Shown here: piece by piece, positions 33,791 to 43,035 of the stretch
Position numbering within the stretch: position 1 is the stretch's first letter
Layout of the letters: every line of letters begins with the position of its first letter
Source of the DNA: Candidatus Epulonipiscium sp.
GTDB lineage: Bacteria; Bacillota; Clostridia; Lachnospirales; JAAYNZ01
DNA length: 45,224 nt
Direction of reading: 5' to 3'
Assembly (NCBI GenBank): GCA_012520595.1
Contig: JAAYNZ010000149.1
Location: 1 to 45,224, forward strand
Notes under the pieces: model-generated
Databases searched by the model: none
What the model was told of the DNA's origin: nothing
What the model saw: the letters and a program-made list of their open reading frames with translations, nothing else
Made by a program: the position numbers and the translations under genes

Positions 33791-35071
33791 ATGAAAATCA
33801 AACCTAAAAAACAAGTACATGGCTTATTTTCTATTCCTGGTGATAAATCCATCTCCCATCGTGCTGTTATTCTCGGTTCTTTAGCAGAAGGGATCACTGA
33901 AATTGAAGGATTTCTTATGAGTGCTGATTGTTTAGCCACCATCGAATGTTTTCGTCAAATGGGAATTTTGATTGATATTCAGGATGAAATTATACGAATT
34001 CATGGAAAAGGATTGCACGGATTATTAGCCCCTAAAATTCCTTTAGATGTAGGTAACAGTGGCACAACCATTCGTTTACTGAGTGGTTTATTATCTGCTC
34101 AACCTTTTACTTCTACCATTACCGGAGATGCTTCCATCCAAAAAAGGCCCATGCGGCGAGTAGTAGAACCTTTACGAAAAATGGGGGCTCATATTGATGG
34201 AAAAGAAGACGGTAATTTTTGTCCATTAACCATTAAAGGATCTCCTTTACACGGCATTACCTATTCTCTTCCTGTCGCTAGTGCCCAAGTCAAATCATCA
34301 CTTTTACTGGCTAGTTTGTATGCTGACACAGCAAGTACTTTGATTGAACCTGCAAAATCTAGAAACCATACAGAAATTATGATCAATTATTTTGGTGGCA
34401 ATGTAGTATCAAAAGGATTGACGATTCAATCTCAGCCCACTCATCATGGATTGATTGCTAAAAAAGTATTGATTCCTGGAGATATTTCCTCTGCTGCTTA
34501 CTTTCTAGTGGCAGGCACTGTTTTACCTAATTCTAAATTGCATATTACAAATGTAGGCATCAATCCTACACGAAGTGGAATTATTACGATTTTAAAAGAG
34601 ATGGGGGCCAATATCCAAGTACTCCATCCTCGAAATTTATGCGGAGAACGGGTGGCTGATCTTGTTGTAAGTTCTTCTCATTTACAAGGTACAACCATTC
34701 AAGGAACCATTATCCCACGATTGATTGATGAACTTCCTATTTTAGCTGTGGCTGCCTGCTATGCCCAAGGTACAACCATCATTAAAGATGCGACTGAACT
34801 AAAAGTAAAAGAGTCCAATCGAATTGCTACCATGACCCAAGAATTAAATAAATTAGGTGCTCATATTCAAGAAACAGAAGATGGAATGATTATTCAAGGA
34901 GGCCGACCTTTAACGGGTGGCATTGTGGATAGTTACGGTGATCACCGTGTGGCTATGTCTTTAGCCATCGCTGCTTTAGGTAGCCAAGAAGGTGTTGATA
35001 TCCTTCAAAGTGAATGTGTTGATATTTCATTTCCTGGATTTTATGATCTCCTTGAATATTTAAGTAATTAA
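33791..35071 (+). CDS. aroA: 3-phosphoshikimate 1-carboxyvinyltransferase (EPSP synthase)
   Basis: A 426-residue enzyme. GDKSISHRAVIL, GNSGTTIRLLSGLL (class II-like motif), GDASIQKRPMRRVVEP and the C-terminal YGDHRVAMS with catalytic residues are present. It ends the operon; the remaining shikimate genes are not in the window. Its stop overlaps the convergent gene at 35060 by 12 bases. Confidence 0.96.
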   Translation: MKIKPKKQVHGLFSIPGDKSISHRAVILGSLAEGITEIEGFLMSADCLATIECFRQMGILIDIQDEIIRIHGKGLHGLLAPKIPLDVGNSGTTIRLLSGLLSAQPFTSTITGDASIQKRPMRRVVEPLRKMGAHIDGKEDGNFCPLTIKGSPLHGITYSLPVASAQVKSSLLLASLYADTASTLIEPAKSRNHTEIMINYFGGNVVSKGLTIQSQPTHHGLIAKKVLIPGDISSAAYFLVAGTVLPNSKLHITNVGINPTRSGIITILKEMGANIQVLHPRNLCGERVADLVVSSSHLQGTTIQGTIIPRLIDELPILAVAACYAQGTTIIKDATELKVKESNRIATMTQELNKLGAHIQETEDGMIIQGGRPLTGGIVDSYGDHRVAMSLAIAALGSQEGVDILQSECVDISFPGFYDLLEYLSN

Positions 35072-36076
35072 ATAAAAAGCAAGGCAGTTCTTCATTTTAG
35101 AAGATGCTGCCTTGTTTTTATTTAAACTAACTTGTACATCTTTTTTCATTTTATTAGAGATTATTTCGTTTTTTGGTACTTCTTCCATCTGTCCTGATGC
35201 TCTCTTAATCCGATACATCTCTTCTTCATACCCTACCAAAGTAAAAGGGTTATCTGATAAATCTTCTAATATGGCTACCTTTCCACCTGTTTTTTGATCG
35301 ATCCCTTCCCCTAAAATAAATGCATTCCAATTTGGATTCCAGTAATATTCTCTTTTTATTTCCCTTGTTTTTTCAACTTGAAAATTATCTTCTGATGGCA
35401 TCTCAATTTGATTCCTATCTTTGCTTGCAGAAAAATTTTGATGGCTAACTACATGAACTATAGGATAAAAATCATTTTCCCATTGAATATAACTTTTTTG
35501 GGCCATTTGCAACCATCGACTTTCTTTTTTAGGTTTCTTACCGTCCCATAATTCATTCCAATAAGCATGATATTCTTCTATTAACGTTAAAACGGGGAGA
35601 ACTTTCTTTGTACGCCAATCATATACCTTAATCCAAGTGGTTTCTTCAAAAGATCCTAACAGTTGGTTCATGTATTCTTCAATAACCAAAAGATCTTTTT
35701 GTATTCCCTTCATTTTCATAGGCTGTATGGCTTTGAGCTCTCCCATGATTTCCATACAAGACACATATTGATATGCATTATGCTTGTTTTCATAAAGAGC
35801 AAGAAGGGTTTCTTTTTTATGTTTCCCTTGTAGGATCCAAATTTGATCTAAAGCCTCATCACCAATAAAATCTCCTTCTAACTTGCGAGTTTCAATATGA
35901 ACATCCTCATTAATCCAGCCTTCTTTTTTTGTGTCCCCTAAAATCTTATGAATCCACCCATCCTCTTTCTCTGTATTCTTTCGAGAAAGTTGATCATATT
36001 TCTTATATCCGTATTGGCTTCCCATAAATACGCACAATAAAAACATAACAACAATACCTACTTTTTGTAGATGCAT
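35060..36076 (-). CDS. membrane-anchored protein of unknown function
   Basis: A 338-residue protein with an N-terminal hydrophobic helix (about 6-20), no lipobox, and a large extracytoplasmic part rich in Trp, Lys and Glu. No known domain recognised. The ribosome-binding site AGGAGGG precedes the ATG at 36076. The last ten or so codons overlap the aroA end and lie in the hairpin at 35079-35114, so the true stop is unusual in place. A weak sigma-E-like promoter lies upstream (36144-36172). Confidence 0.7.
   Translation of the reverse strand: MHLQKVGIVVMFLLCVFMGSQYGYKKYDQLSRKNTEKEDGWIHKILGDTKKEGWINEDVHIETRKLEGDFIGDEALDQIWILQGKHKKETLLALYENKHNAYQYVSCMEIMGELKAIQPMKMKGIQKDLLVIEEYMNQLLGSFEETTWIKVYDWRTKKVLPVLTLIEEYHAYWNELWDGKKPKKESRWLQMAQKSYIQWENDFYPIVHVVSHQNFSASKDRNQIEMPSEDNFQVEKTREIKREYYWNPNWNAFILGEGIDQKTGGKVAILEDLSDNPFTLVGYEEEMYRIKRASGQMEEVPKNEIISNKMKKDVQVSLNKNKAASSKMKNCLAFYLIT
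35075..35120. terminator. terminator of the aro operon, within the convergent gene's frame
   Basis: CAAGGCAG (35080-35087) pairs with CTGCCTTG (35107-35114), with an inner TTCT/AGAA stem, and is flanked by A and T runs. Confidence 0.8.
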
Positions 36077-36143
36077 AAAAAATACCCTCCTTTCCTATTA
36101 AGAGATATAAAAACATGAAATGCTTTATTGATCTTTATAATCT

Positions 36144-36172
36144 ATCTTATGACATCTCTACAAAAAACATGA
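36144..36172 (-). promoter_or_regulatory. possible sigma-E-like promoter upstream of the anchored protein gene
   Basis: TCATGTT (36172-36166), 14 bases, CATAAGAT (36151-36144); six of seven and five of seven informative positions match. It is suggestive only. Confidence 0.3.
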
Positions 36173-36182
36173 AACATAAATC

Positions 36183-36947
36183 CTAAAGTTTAAGCTGCAT
36201 AAATTTTGTAAAATATTGTCGATATCCTAAGGCGACAGCAATGCCTACGGTTAAAAAAGGACTGCCTAAAAGCATATACATAATAATAACTTGAAATCGT
36301 ACAGCTGCCAAGGGAGAAGCCCCTGCTAAAATCATTCCGCTCATTCCTCCAGGCAAACTCACAATACCCACAATTTTTGCCCGGTCAATAACAGGAATCA
36401 TGGAAATTTGAATTGCCTTTTGAATAGCTGGATTAGCAGCTTGCCTAGGAGAAGCTCCTAAAGATAGAGCCGCTTCAATTTGATTTTGTTTATCCTTTAA
36501 TTCATCATGCATACGCATTAAGGCGAGAGACGCTGCATTCATCACATTACCAATAACCATTCCTGCCACAGGAATAATCATCTGAGGTTCATAAGGAATA
36601 ATGCCAAATCCAGATAAAATACCTATGGTAATAATTGTAGTACCATAAATGGCAATGCCACTAATCCAATAAGAACCTTGGACGGCTTCTCCTCGTTTTC
36701 CTGCATGATATGTAGCGATTCCTGCCATAAAAAAAATCATTACAGTCGTATAAATTGGTGATTTTAAATTAAAGATAAAAGTAAGCAAATAACCAATCAA
36801 CATCAGCTGCAAAAAAGCCCTAATAGTAGCTACTAAAATATCCTTTTCTAGATTTACTTTAAAGTAAAAAGATAGATATAATGCTATACACACCAAAACT
36901 AAAGCCAGCAGAACTTGTCCCGTAGTAATACTCTCCATATAATTCAT
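36183..36947 (-). CDS. fetB: FetB-type ABC transporter permease (UPF0014)
   Basis: A 254-residue protein with about seven membrane segments. Typical family motifs are ALSLGASPRQAA, IQKAIQISMIPVIDRAKIVGIVSLPGGMSGMILAGASP. E. coli FetAB exports iron; a metal-export role here is by analogy. It follows fetA by ten bases, and its ribosome-binding site AGGAGAG overlaps the fetA stop. Confidence 0.93.
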   Translation of the reverse strand: MNYMESITTGQVLLALVLVCIALYLSFYFKVNLEKDILVATIRAFLQLMLIGYLLTFIFNLKSPIYTTVMIFFMAGIATYHAGKRGEAVQGSYWISGIAIYGTTIITIGILSGFGIIPYEPQMIIPVAGMVIGNVMNAASLALMRMHDELKDKQNQIEAALSLGASPRQAANPAIQKAIQISMIPVIDRAKIVGIVSLPGGMSGMILAGASPLAAVRFQVIIMYMLLGSPFLTVGIAVALGYRQYFTKFMQLKL

Positions 36948-36957
36948 ATGATCTCTC

Positions 36958-37686
36958 CTATAAAAAACTCATATCTTCTCCATGCTGTTCAATAAAATCT
37001 TCTGCTGTTCCTTGATATATGGTTTCCCCCTGTTTAATAACAGCAATATGATGGGAAAGCCTTTTCACTTGTTGCATATTATGACTTACAAAAACAATGG
37101 TCTTTTTATACTCTTGATTTAAATTCAAAATTAGTTGTTCGATGGTCTGAGTAGAAGCAGGATCTAATGCTGCAGTAGGTTCATCTAATAATATTATTTC
37201 TGGTTTGGCTGCCAAGGTTCTAGCAATATTCACCCTTTGTTTTTCTCCTCCAGATAATCGGGTAATCTCTTTATCTAGGAAACTTTCTTCCAGCCCTACC
37301 ATAGCAATCATCTCTTTGGCTACTGACTTTTCTTTGCTTTTTTTGATTCCTCGAATCCTAGGAGCATATAAAATATTATCCATTACCGTTCCTGGAAACA
37401 AAGAAGATTCTTGAAATACAAAGCCTATTTTATTACGTAAATCACGAACCTGCCATTGGCCTATTGTTTTTCCTTCAATATAAATATCTCCAGAAGTAGC
37501 TTCTTCCAAACGATTTAATAACCGAAGAATACTACTCTTACCTGATCCTGAGGGACCAATTAACGCATGAATTTCTGTAGAAAGCACTGACAATTTGATA
37601 TCTTTTAACACTGAAATCATTCTTCCCCTGTGATCTGTCTTTATCAGACCTACATGATTCATCATGATGATCGGATCTTGTGCCAT
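36958..37686 (-). CDS. fetA: FetA-type ABC transporter ATP-binding protein
   Basis: A 242-residue ATPase with GPSGSGKSS (Walker A), LSGGEKQRVNIARTLA (signature) and IILLDEPTAALDP (Walker B). It pairs with the FetB permease directly downstream. ATG at 37686 with AAAGGAGG upstream. The metal cannot be read from sequence. Confidence 0.92.
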   Translation of the reverse strand: MAQDPIIMMNHVGLIKTDHRGRMISVLKDIKLSVLSTEIHALIGPSGSGKSSILRLLNRLEEATSGDIYIEGKTIGQWQVRDLRNKIGFVFQESSLFPGTVMDNILYAPRIRGIKKSKEKSVAKEMIAMVGLEESFLDKEITRLSGGEKQRVNIARTLAAKPEIILLDEPTAALDPASTQTIEQLILNLNQEYKKTIVFVSHNMQQVKRLSHHIAVIKQGETIYQGTAEDFIEQHGEDMSFL

Positions 37687-37860
37687 GAATTATCCTCCTT
37701 TGACAGATATATCAATGGTTAACCATATTCTTTTCTGATACTATTTATATAAAAAGAGATTATTGGTTTATTTTCATAAACTTCTATTGAATAAAGATGG
37801 TTTTCTTGCACAAAGCGTGATACAATGAGAAAGAATCATACATCAGAAAGGATTTTTAAC

Positions 37861-38709
37861 ATGGTTTTACAGAAAAGTGATTGGAAAAAAGTTGTTCTTA
37901 TCCTCTGCGGTACTTGCATTTCTGCCATTAATACCAATGGCATCTTAATTCCCCATCAACTATTAAGTGGTGGAGTTACTGGATTAGCTATTTTCATCCA
38001 TCTTATTACTAGCTGGGATACTGCTTTATTAATCCTATTATTTAATATCCCTATTTTCATTTTAGGATATAAATTCGTAAACAAACAATTTGTTGTATTA
38101 AGCCTTATTGGAACAGGAAGCTTTTCTTTGTTTCTCTCCTTAACGAAACATATTCACTTTCCTATTAATGACACTTTAGGTGCCATTTTATTAGGAGGAA
38201 CTTTAGGTGGATTAGGGCTAGGTACCGTATTTCGTGGACATGGTTCCACAGGAGGAACTGATATTCTCGCCAAAATTATTAATCGATATTTTGGTTTCAG
38301 TATAGGATCTATTATGTTTGTTTTTAACATTATTGTAATTTCTTTATCTGTATACACTTTTGGTTTTGATCTTGCCATTTACACATTAACTACCATGTTT
38401 ATTACAAGTTATACTTTAAATTATGTGATTGAAGGAATTCATCATCGTAGAAGTGTTCTCATCATTTCTCTAAAACATGAAGAAATCGCAGAGGCTATTT
38501 TAAAACAGCTTAAACGTGGCGTTACTAAAATCCCCGGAGAAGGAGTTTATACGAAACAACCTCGACCTATCTTATACTGTACTGTCAGCATTCAACAATT
38601 GGCTAAACTGAAGGATATCATCAGAACCATCGATCCAACTGCTTTTGTAAGCATTACGGAAGTAGCCCAAGTATTTGGAAAAGGATTTTTTGATATTAAA
38701 AATATATAG
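37861..38709 (+). CDS. YitT family membrane protein (DUF161/DUF2179)
   Basis: A 282-residue protein with five to six hydrophobic segments, GGVTGLAIFIH and GTVFRGHGSTGGTDILAKI, and a C-terminal cytosolic DUF2179 domain (about 210-275, ILKQLKRGVTKIPGEGVYT). The family is widespread in Firmicutes and of unknown function. The ATG at 37861 is eight bases behind AAAGGA; the ATG at 37825 has no site. Confidence 0.92.
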   Translation: MVLQKSDWKKVVLILCGTCISAINTNGILIPHQLLSGGVTGLAIFIHLITSWDTALLILLFNIPIFILGYKFVNKQFVVLSLIGTGSFSLFLSLTKHIHFPINDTLGAILLGGTLGGLGLGTVFRGHGSTGGTDILAKIINRYFGFSIGSIMFVFNIIVISLSVYTFGFDLAIYTLTTMFITSYTLNYVIEGIHHRRSVLIISLKHEEIAEAILKQLKRGVTKIPGEGVYTKQPRPILYCTVSIQQLAKLKDIIRTIDPTAFVSITEVAQVFGKGFFDIKNI

Positions 38710-38716
38710 GTGATAA

Positions 38717-38755
38717 GAAAAGCATTTCTACTTTTAGCAGAAATGCTTTTTATCT
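38717..38755. terminator. bidirectional terminator
   Basis: AGCATTTCT (38721-38729) pairs with AGAAATGCT (38739-38747), A-rich before and T-rich after, between the convergent yitT-type and nitroreductase genes. Confidence 0.85.
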
Positions 38756-38765
38756 ATGCTTATCT

Positions 38766-39350
38766 CTAAAATCCTAACCACGTCACCTTTTGGGTTAAAT
38801 CAGGATCTTGCCTTTCTGGTACTGGAGGGCTCATAGCTGGATAACCAATCGGAATGATTCCTGCAATTTTTTGATTTTTAGGTAGCTTTATGATCTCTTT
38901 AGTTGCTTCTTTGTATGCCACTTCTCCAGCAATCCATACGGTTCCTAATCCTTCTTCATAAGCTGCCAGACATAAGTTTTGAATAGCTGCACTAGCTGCC
39001 ATTAAAGCCTCTTCTGTCTTAATAAGATCTTCATCTGTCTCATAGGTAACGACAATATGAACAGGAGCTCCTCCAAAATCCTTGGCATACTCTAACATCG
39101 GTCCTCTCTTCTCTGCTGGAATATAAGGAGCCTTTGGAATATAATCCTGTGCCCATTCAGAAAAAACAGCACATATTTGCTTTCTTGGTTCTCCTTTCAA
39201 AACAATAAAATTCCAAGGTTGGCTATTTCCATTAGAAGGAGCCCAATTGGCTGCGTGAAGTACCCTTTTAATTTTTTCTACAGGCACTTCCTTATCTTCA
39301 TATTTTCGTATGCTTCTTCTTTCTTGGATCACATCAAAAATTTTTTTCAT
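38766..39350 (-). CDS. nitroreductase family flavoprotein
   Basis: A 194-residue FMN protein. The typical start RRSIRKYEDKEVP, APSNGNSQPWNFIVLKG and the C-terminal GIIPIGYPA are present. Such enzymes reduce nitro groups, quinones or flavins with NAD(P)H; the substrate is unknown. ATG at 39350 after AAGGAG. Confidence 0.93.
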   Translation of the reverse strand: MKKIFDVIQERRSIRKYEDKEVPVEKIKRVLHAANWAPSNGNSQPWNFIVLKGEPRKQICAVFSEWAQDYIPKAPYIPAEKRGPMLEYAKDFGGAPVHIVVTYETDEDLIKTEEALMAASAAIQNLCLAAYEEGLGTVWIAGEVAYKEATKEIIKLPKNQKIAGIIPIGYPAMSPPVPERQDPDLTQKVTWLGF

Positions 39351-39387
39351 ATTTTTCTCCTTCCCATCTAAAATATTTTTTTATTCT

Positions 39388-40404
39388 TTACACTCTAGGT
39401 GGAAAACCTACCTTTTTCTGTACTTTGCGTAATGTTCTTTGTGCCAACGCATTGGCTTTATCTCCATTGTCCTTAATGATTTGATCAATGTAATCCTTGT
39501 TTTTTTCTAGTTCTTGAAACTTTTCTTGAATAGGACGAAGAGCTTCTACAATGGTTTCCCCTACTTCTTTTTTTAGGTCTCCATATCCTTTACTTTGAAA
39601 ATGATCTACTGCAGATTCTACTGATTCTTCCCGCAAACTACAATAAATGTCTAGAAGATTTTTGATTCCCGGTTGCTCGTCAGAATAGCAAATTTGTCCT
39701 TTTGAATCGGTAACAGCTCGTTTAATCTTATTCATAATCCGATTGGGTTCATCTAAAATTCGAATATATCCATTTTCATTTTCATCAGATTTAGACATTT
39801 TTTTAGTTGGATCTTGCAAACTCATAATCCTTGCTCCCACCTTAGGTATATAACCTTCAGGAATTGTAAAGACATCTCCATAAATATTATTAAATCGAGT
39901 GGCAATATCCCTAGCAATCTCTAAATGTTGCTTTTGATCTTCTCCTACAGGCACTAAATCAGTCTGATATAGTAAAATATCAGCTGCCATCAATACAGGA
40001 TAGGTAAACAAACCTGCATTTACATTACTTTCATTTTTTTGAGCCTTTTCTTTAAACTGGGTCATTCGATTTAGTTCTCCCATGTATGTAAAGCAACTTA
40101 AAATCCAAGATAGTTCTGAATGAGCTGGAACATGAGACTGATAAAAAATAATATTTTTCTCTGGATCTAATCCTGCAGCAATATACTGCATCAAAACTTC
40201 TCTCGAGCGTTTTCTTAAATTAGCCGGATCTTGTCGAACTGTTAAAGAATGAAGATCCACAATGCAATATAAACAATGATACTGATCTTGTAAGCCAATC
40301 CAATTTTTTAATGCTCCAATGTAATTTCCTAAAGTTAAAAAGCCTGTAGGCTGCATTCCACTAAAAATAACTTGTTTTTTTTGTTCTTTTTGCACTATAT
40401 CCAT
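39388..40404 (-). CDS. trpS: tryptophanyl-tRNA synthetase
   Basis: A 338-residue class I synthetase. PTGFLTLGNYIG is the HIGH-like motif and KMSKSDENE the KMSKS motif. The ribosome-binding site GAGGTGA lies before the ATG at 40404. A promoter (TTGCAT, 17 bases, TATACT at 40464-40436 on the minus strand) leaves a leader of only about 25 bases, too short for a T-box, unlike leuS. Confidence 0.97.
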   Translation of the reverse strand: MDIVQKEQKKQVIFSGMQPTGFLTLGNYIGALKNWIGLQDQYHCLYCIVDLHSLTVRQDPANLRKRSREVLMQYIAAGLDPEKNIIFYQSHVPAHSELSWILSCFTYMGELNRMTQFKEKAQKNESNVNAGLFTYPVLMAADILLYQTDLVPVGEDQKQHLEIARDIATRFNNIYGDVFTIPEGYIPKVGARIMSLQDPTKKMSKSDENENGYIRILDEPNRIMNKIKRAVTDSKGQICYSDEQPGIKNLLDIYCSLREESVESAVDHFQSKGYGDLKKEVGETIVEALRPIQEKFQELEKNKDYIDQIIKDNGDKANALAQRTLRKVQKKVGFPPRV

Positions 40405-40435
40405 GTATGTTCACCTCATTAATCCTATTTCATTC

Positions 40436-40464
40436 AGTATAACGATTTTTCCTAAAATATGCAA
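40436..40464 (-). promoter_or_regulatory. sigma-A promoter of trpS
   Basis: TTGCAT (40464-40459), 17 bases, TATACT (40441-40436) on the minus strand. Confidence 0.65.
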
Positions 40465-40544
40465 GGGCATGTCCAAAGGCAATGTCATTAAAAGAAGGTT
40501 CAAATTTTTAACTTTTTTCATCGTTTTTTTGCTATAATAGAGAT

Positions 40545-40690
40545 TATATGCAACAATTTAATTTATAGTCCCTCCTGTTGCTTTAAGTCAGGAATTGAGT
40601 TTTGTTCTTTTTTGATATGGTTTGCATATCAAAAGAAATGCTTACTGGAATTTTATTTTTTCAACATATATATTTATAAAGAAAGGACTT
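40545..40690 (+). other. structured luxS leader region
   Basis: Downstream of a good -10 element (TATAAT near 40535) the leader has complementary segments GCAACA/TGTTGC, TCCTG/CAGGA followed by a T-rich stretch, and TTGATATG/CATATCAA (near 40613-40633). I do not recognise a known riboswitch. No gene is seen in it. Confidence 0.35.
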
Positions 40691-40696
40691 ATGAAG

Positions 40697-41179
40697 ATGA
40701 AAAAAATCGAAAGTTTTCAAATTAACCATTTAACTTTACTACGTGGTATCTATGTTTCAAGGCAAGACAAAGTTGGGGATGAAATCATTACTTCTTTTGA
40801 TATTCGAATGAAAGAACCCAACCGTCAACCTGTAATGAACACAGCAGAAATGCATGCTATGGAACACTTAGGTGCTACTTTTTTACGAAATCATCCGATC
40901 TATAGCACAAAAACCATTTATTTTGGACCCATGGGATGCCGAACTGGTTTTTATCTTCTTTTATCAGGAGATTTAGAGTCAAAAGATATTGTAGCTCTTG
41001 TAACAGAAATGTTTATGTTTATAATTCACTATAATGATACCATTCCAGGTGCTTCTCCACGGGACTGTGGAAATTATCTAGATATGAACTTGCCTATGGC
41101 ACAATACGAAGCGAAAAAATTTGTAGAGGAAGTACTTGAAAAAATCCAAGAAGAAAATCTAATCTATCCTAAAGAATAA
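40697..41179 (+). CDS. luxS: S-ribosylhomocysteine lyase LuxS
   Basis: A 160-residue enzyme that splits S-ribosylhomocysteine into homocysteine and DPD, the autoinducer-2 precursor. The metal site HAMEHLGATFLR and the catalytic-Cys motif GPMGCRTGFYL are present. ATG at 40697 is nine bases from AAAGGA; the ATG at 40691 is only three bases away. Neighbouring ABC and P-loop genes downstream have no evident link. Confidence 0.96.
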   Translation: MKKIESFQINHLTLLRGIYVSRQDKVGDEIITSFDIRMKEPNRQPVMNTAEMHAMEHLGATFLRNHPIYSTKTIYFGPMGCRTGFYLLLSGDLESKDIVALVTEMFMFIIHYNDTIPGASPRDCGNYLDMNLPMAQYEAKKFVEEVLEKIQEENLIYPKE

Positions 41180-41223
41180 AATTCTTTGCTAATCAGTAAA
41201 AAAACATAACAAAGGAGGCCTTT

Positions 41224-42969
41224 ATGCAAGTCATCTTACGCCTATTACAATCTGCACGAAAATATTGGAAATACTTAATGATCTCCATGGTAGCTTTGCT
41301 TGTTTTAACAGCTACCCAATTATACACCCCTTGGATTATACGTGATCTAATCACTCTCGTTACTAACCAAGATCCCCTGTTGGGAAAAAAAGCTCTGCAT
41401 TTAGCTCTTGTTTTATGTATTACCTATGGTATTCAAGGTATTAGTCAATACATTCGAGCTTATTATACTCACTTTGCTGCATGGAACTTTGTATCTGACA
41501 TTCGAGTTCAAATGTATGAGCATCTACAACAACTTTCCTTAGAATACTACCATGATAAACAAACAGGTCAGTTGATGTCTAGGGTATCCAATGATACTGC
41601 TACCCTAGAATTGCTAATCGCTCACGCTGCTCCTGATTTAATCATTAATCTCTTAATTTTAATTGGGGTAGCCTTTATTTTGTTTTCCATTAATGTAACC
41701 CTGGCTTTGCTAAGTATTATTTCTGTCCCTTTTTTAATATTAATGGGTATTTATTTTGCAACGAAAGTTCGCCCTACCTTTCGTCAGGCACACCAAACTT
41801 TAGCCGAATTTAATGCCACTTTACACGATAATTTAGCAGGAATTAAAGAAATACAAGTCTTTAATCAGCAAGATCGCGAAAAAAAACGAATTTTTAAAAG
41901 TTCTCAAACCTATACCATTGCGATGCTAAAAGCATTGCGATTAAGTGCCTTTTATCATCCAGCTATGCAGTTTTTAAACAATATGGGAACTGTTCTTGTA
42001 ATCGGCTACGGTGGTTATTTAGCTTCCATTGGGAAGGTTCCCCTAGAAGATTTGATTGCTTTTATTTTATATTTAAATATTTTTTATCAACCCATTAGTA
42101 ACTTAGCCCGCTTAAACGAAGACTTACAAAATGCTTATGCCGGTGCTCAAAGAATTTTTGAAATATTAGATACTCCTTCCGTAGTACAAGAAGCCGAAAA
42201 CCCGATTTCCCTTAAAACAGTGAAAGGAGACATTGTGTTTGAAAATGTTTCTTTTGCCTATGAGCCTGGAAATGATGTCCTAAAAAACATTAATCTACAT
42301 ATTAAGCCGGGAGAAATGGTGGCCTTGGTTGGTCCCACTGGAGTCGGTAAAACAACATTGATTAGTTTGCTCCATCGTTTTTACGATCCTACAGAAGGAA
42401 ACATTCGAGTGGATGGGCAGGATCTTCGTTTTGTAAGCCTAGATAGCCTTCGAAGTCAGATGAGTATTGTTTTACAAGATACTTTTTTATTTAATGGAAC
42501 TGTAGCAGAAAACATTGCTTATGGAAAGCCCAATGCCACAAAGGAAGAAATCATTGCAGCTGCCAAAGCAGCGCACGCCCACGAATTTATCGAAAAATTA
42601 GATTATGGGTATGACAGTATCATTGGCGAACGGGGAATCAAGCTTTCTGGTGGACAAAAACAACGTCTTTCCATTGCTCGTGCCATACTTCGAAATGCTC
42701 CTATCTTAATTCTAGATGAAGCCACTGCTTCTGTGGATGTACAGACCGAAAAGCTTATTTATGAAGCCATGGACAATGTGGTAGCAAATCGTACCACTCT
42801 CATGATTGCTCATCGGCTTTCTACCGTAAAAAAAGCAGATAAAATTGTCGTTCTCCATGAAGGAAAAATTAAAGAAATGGGTACACACCAAGAACTTTAT
42901 GAAAAAAAAGGATTTTACTATCAGCTTTGTCAAATTCAATTTCAATACCAATCGAAGTCTATCTATTGA
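41224..42969 (+). CDS. ABC exporter (fused membrane and ATPase domains, MsbA/LmrA type)
   Basis: A 581-residue protein. The N-terminal 300 or so residues have six hydrophobic segments of the type I exporter fold; the ATPase half has VGPTGVGKTT (Walker A), LSGGQKQRLSIARAIL (signature) and ILILDEATASVD (Walker B). Such transporters form homodimers and export lipids, peptides or drugs. The substrate is not predictable. AAGGAGG precedes the ATG at 41224. Confidence 0.94.
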   Translation: MQVILRLLQSARKYWKYLMISMVALLVLTATQLYTPWIIRDLITLVTNQDPLLGKKALHLALVLCITYGIQGISQYIRAYYTHFAAWNFVSDIRVQMYEHLQQLSLEYYHDKQTGQLMSRVSNDTATLELLIAHAAPDLIINLLILIGVAFILFSINVTLALLSIISVPFLILMGIYFATKVRPTFRQAHQTLAEFNATLHDNLAGIKEIQVFNQQDREKKRIFKSSQTYTIAMLKALRLSAFYHPAMQFLNNMGTVLVIGYGGYLASIGKVPLEDLIAFILYLNIFYQPISNLARLNEDLQNAYAGAQRIFEILDTPSVVQEAENPISLKTVKGDIVFENVSFAYEPGNDVLKNINLHIKPGEMVALVGPTGVGKTTLISLLHRFYDPTEGNIRVDGQDLRFVSLDSLRSQMSIVLQDTFLFNGTVAENIAYGKPNATKEEIIAAAKAAHAHEFIEKLDYGYDSIIGERGIKLSGGQKQRLSIARAILRNAPILILDEATASVDVQTEKLIYEAMDNVVANRTTLMIAHRLSTVKKADKIVVLHEGKIKEMGTHQELYEKKGFYYQLCQIQFQYQSKSIY

Positions 42970-42987
42970 TTTGGATTTGTATATTTT

Positions 42988-43031
42988 ATCCTCCTTCTTC
43001 ATACACTATACCATGTATATAGAAGGAGGAT
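42988..43031 (+). promoter_or_regulatory. hairpin that buries the ribosome-binding site of the P-loop ATPase gene
   Basis: ATCCTCCTTCT (42988-42998) pairs perfectly with AGAAGGAGGAT (43021-43031), and the loop contains a second short stem. The right arm is the ribosome-binding site of the next gene and is followed by TTTTT, so it looks both like a terminator of the ABC exporter gene and like a translation switch. Confidence 0.65.
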
Positions 43032-43035
43032 TTTT

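Noticed and set aside
40405-40620. T-box leader for trpS
   Set aside because: No T-box core sequence is found, and the best promoter leaves a leader of about 25 bases.
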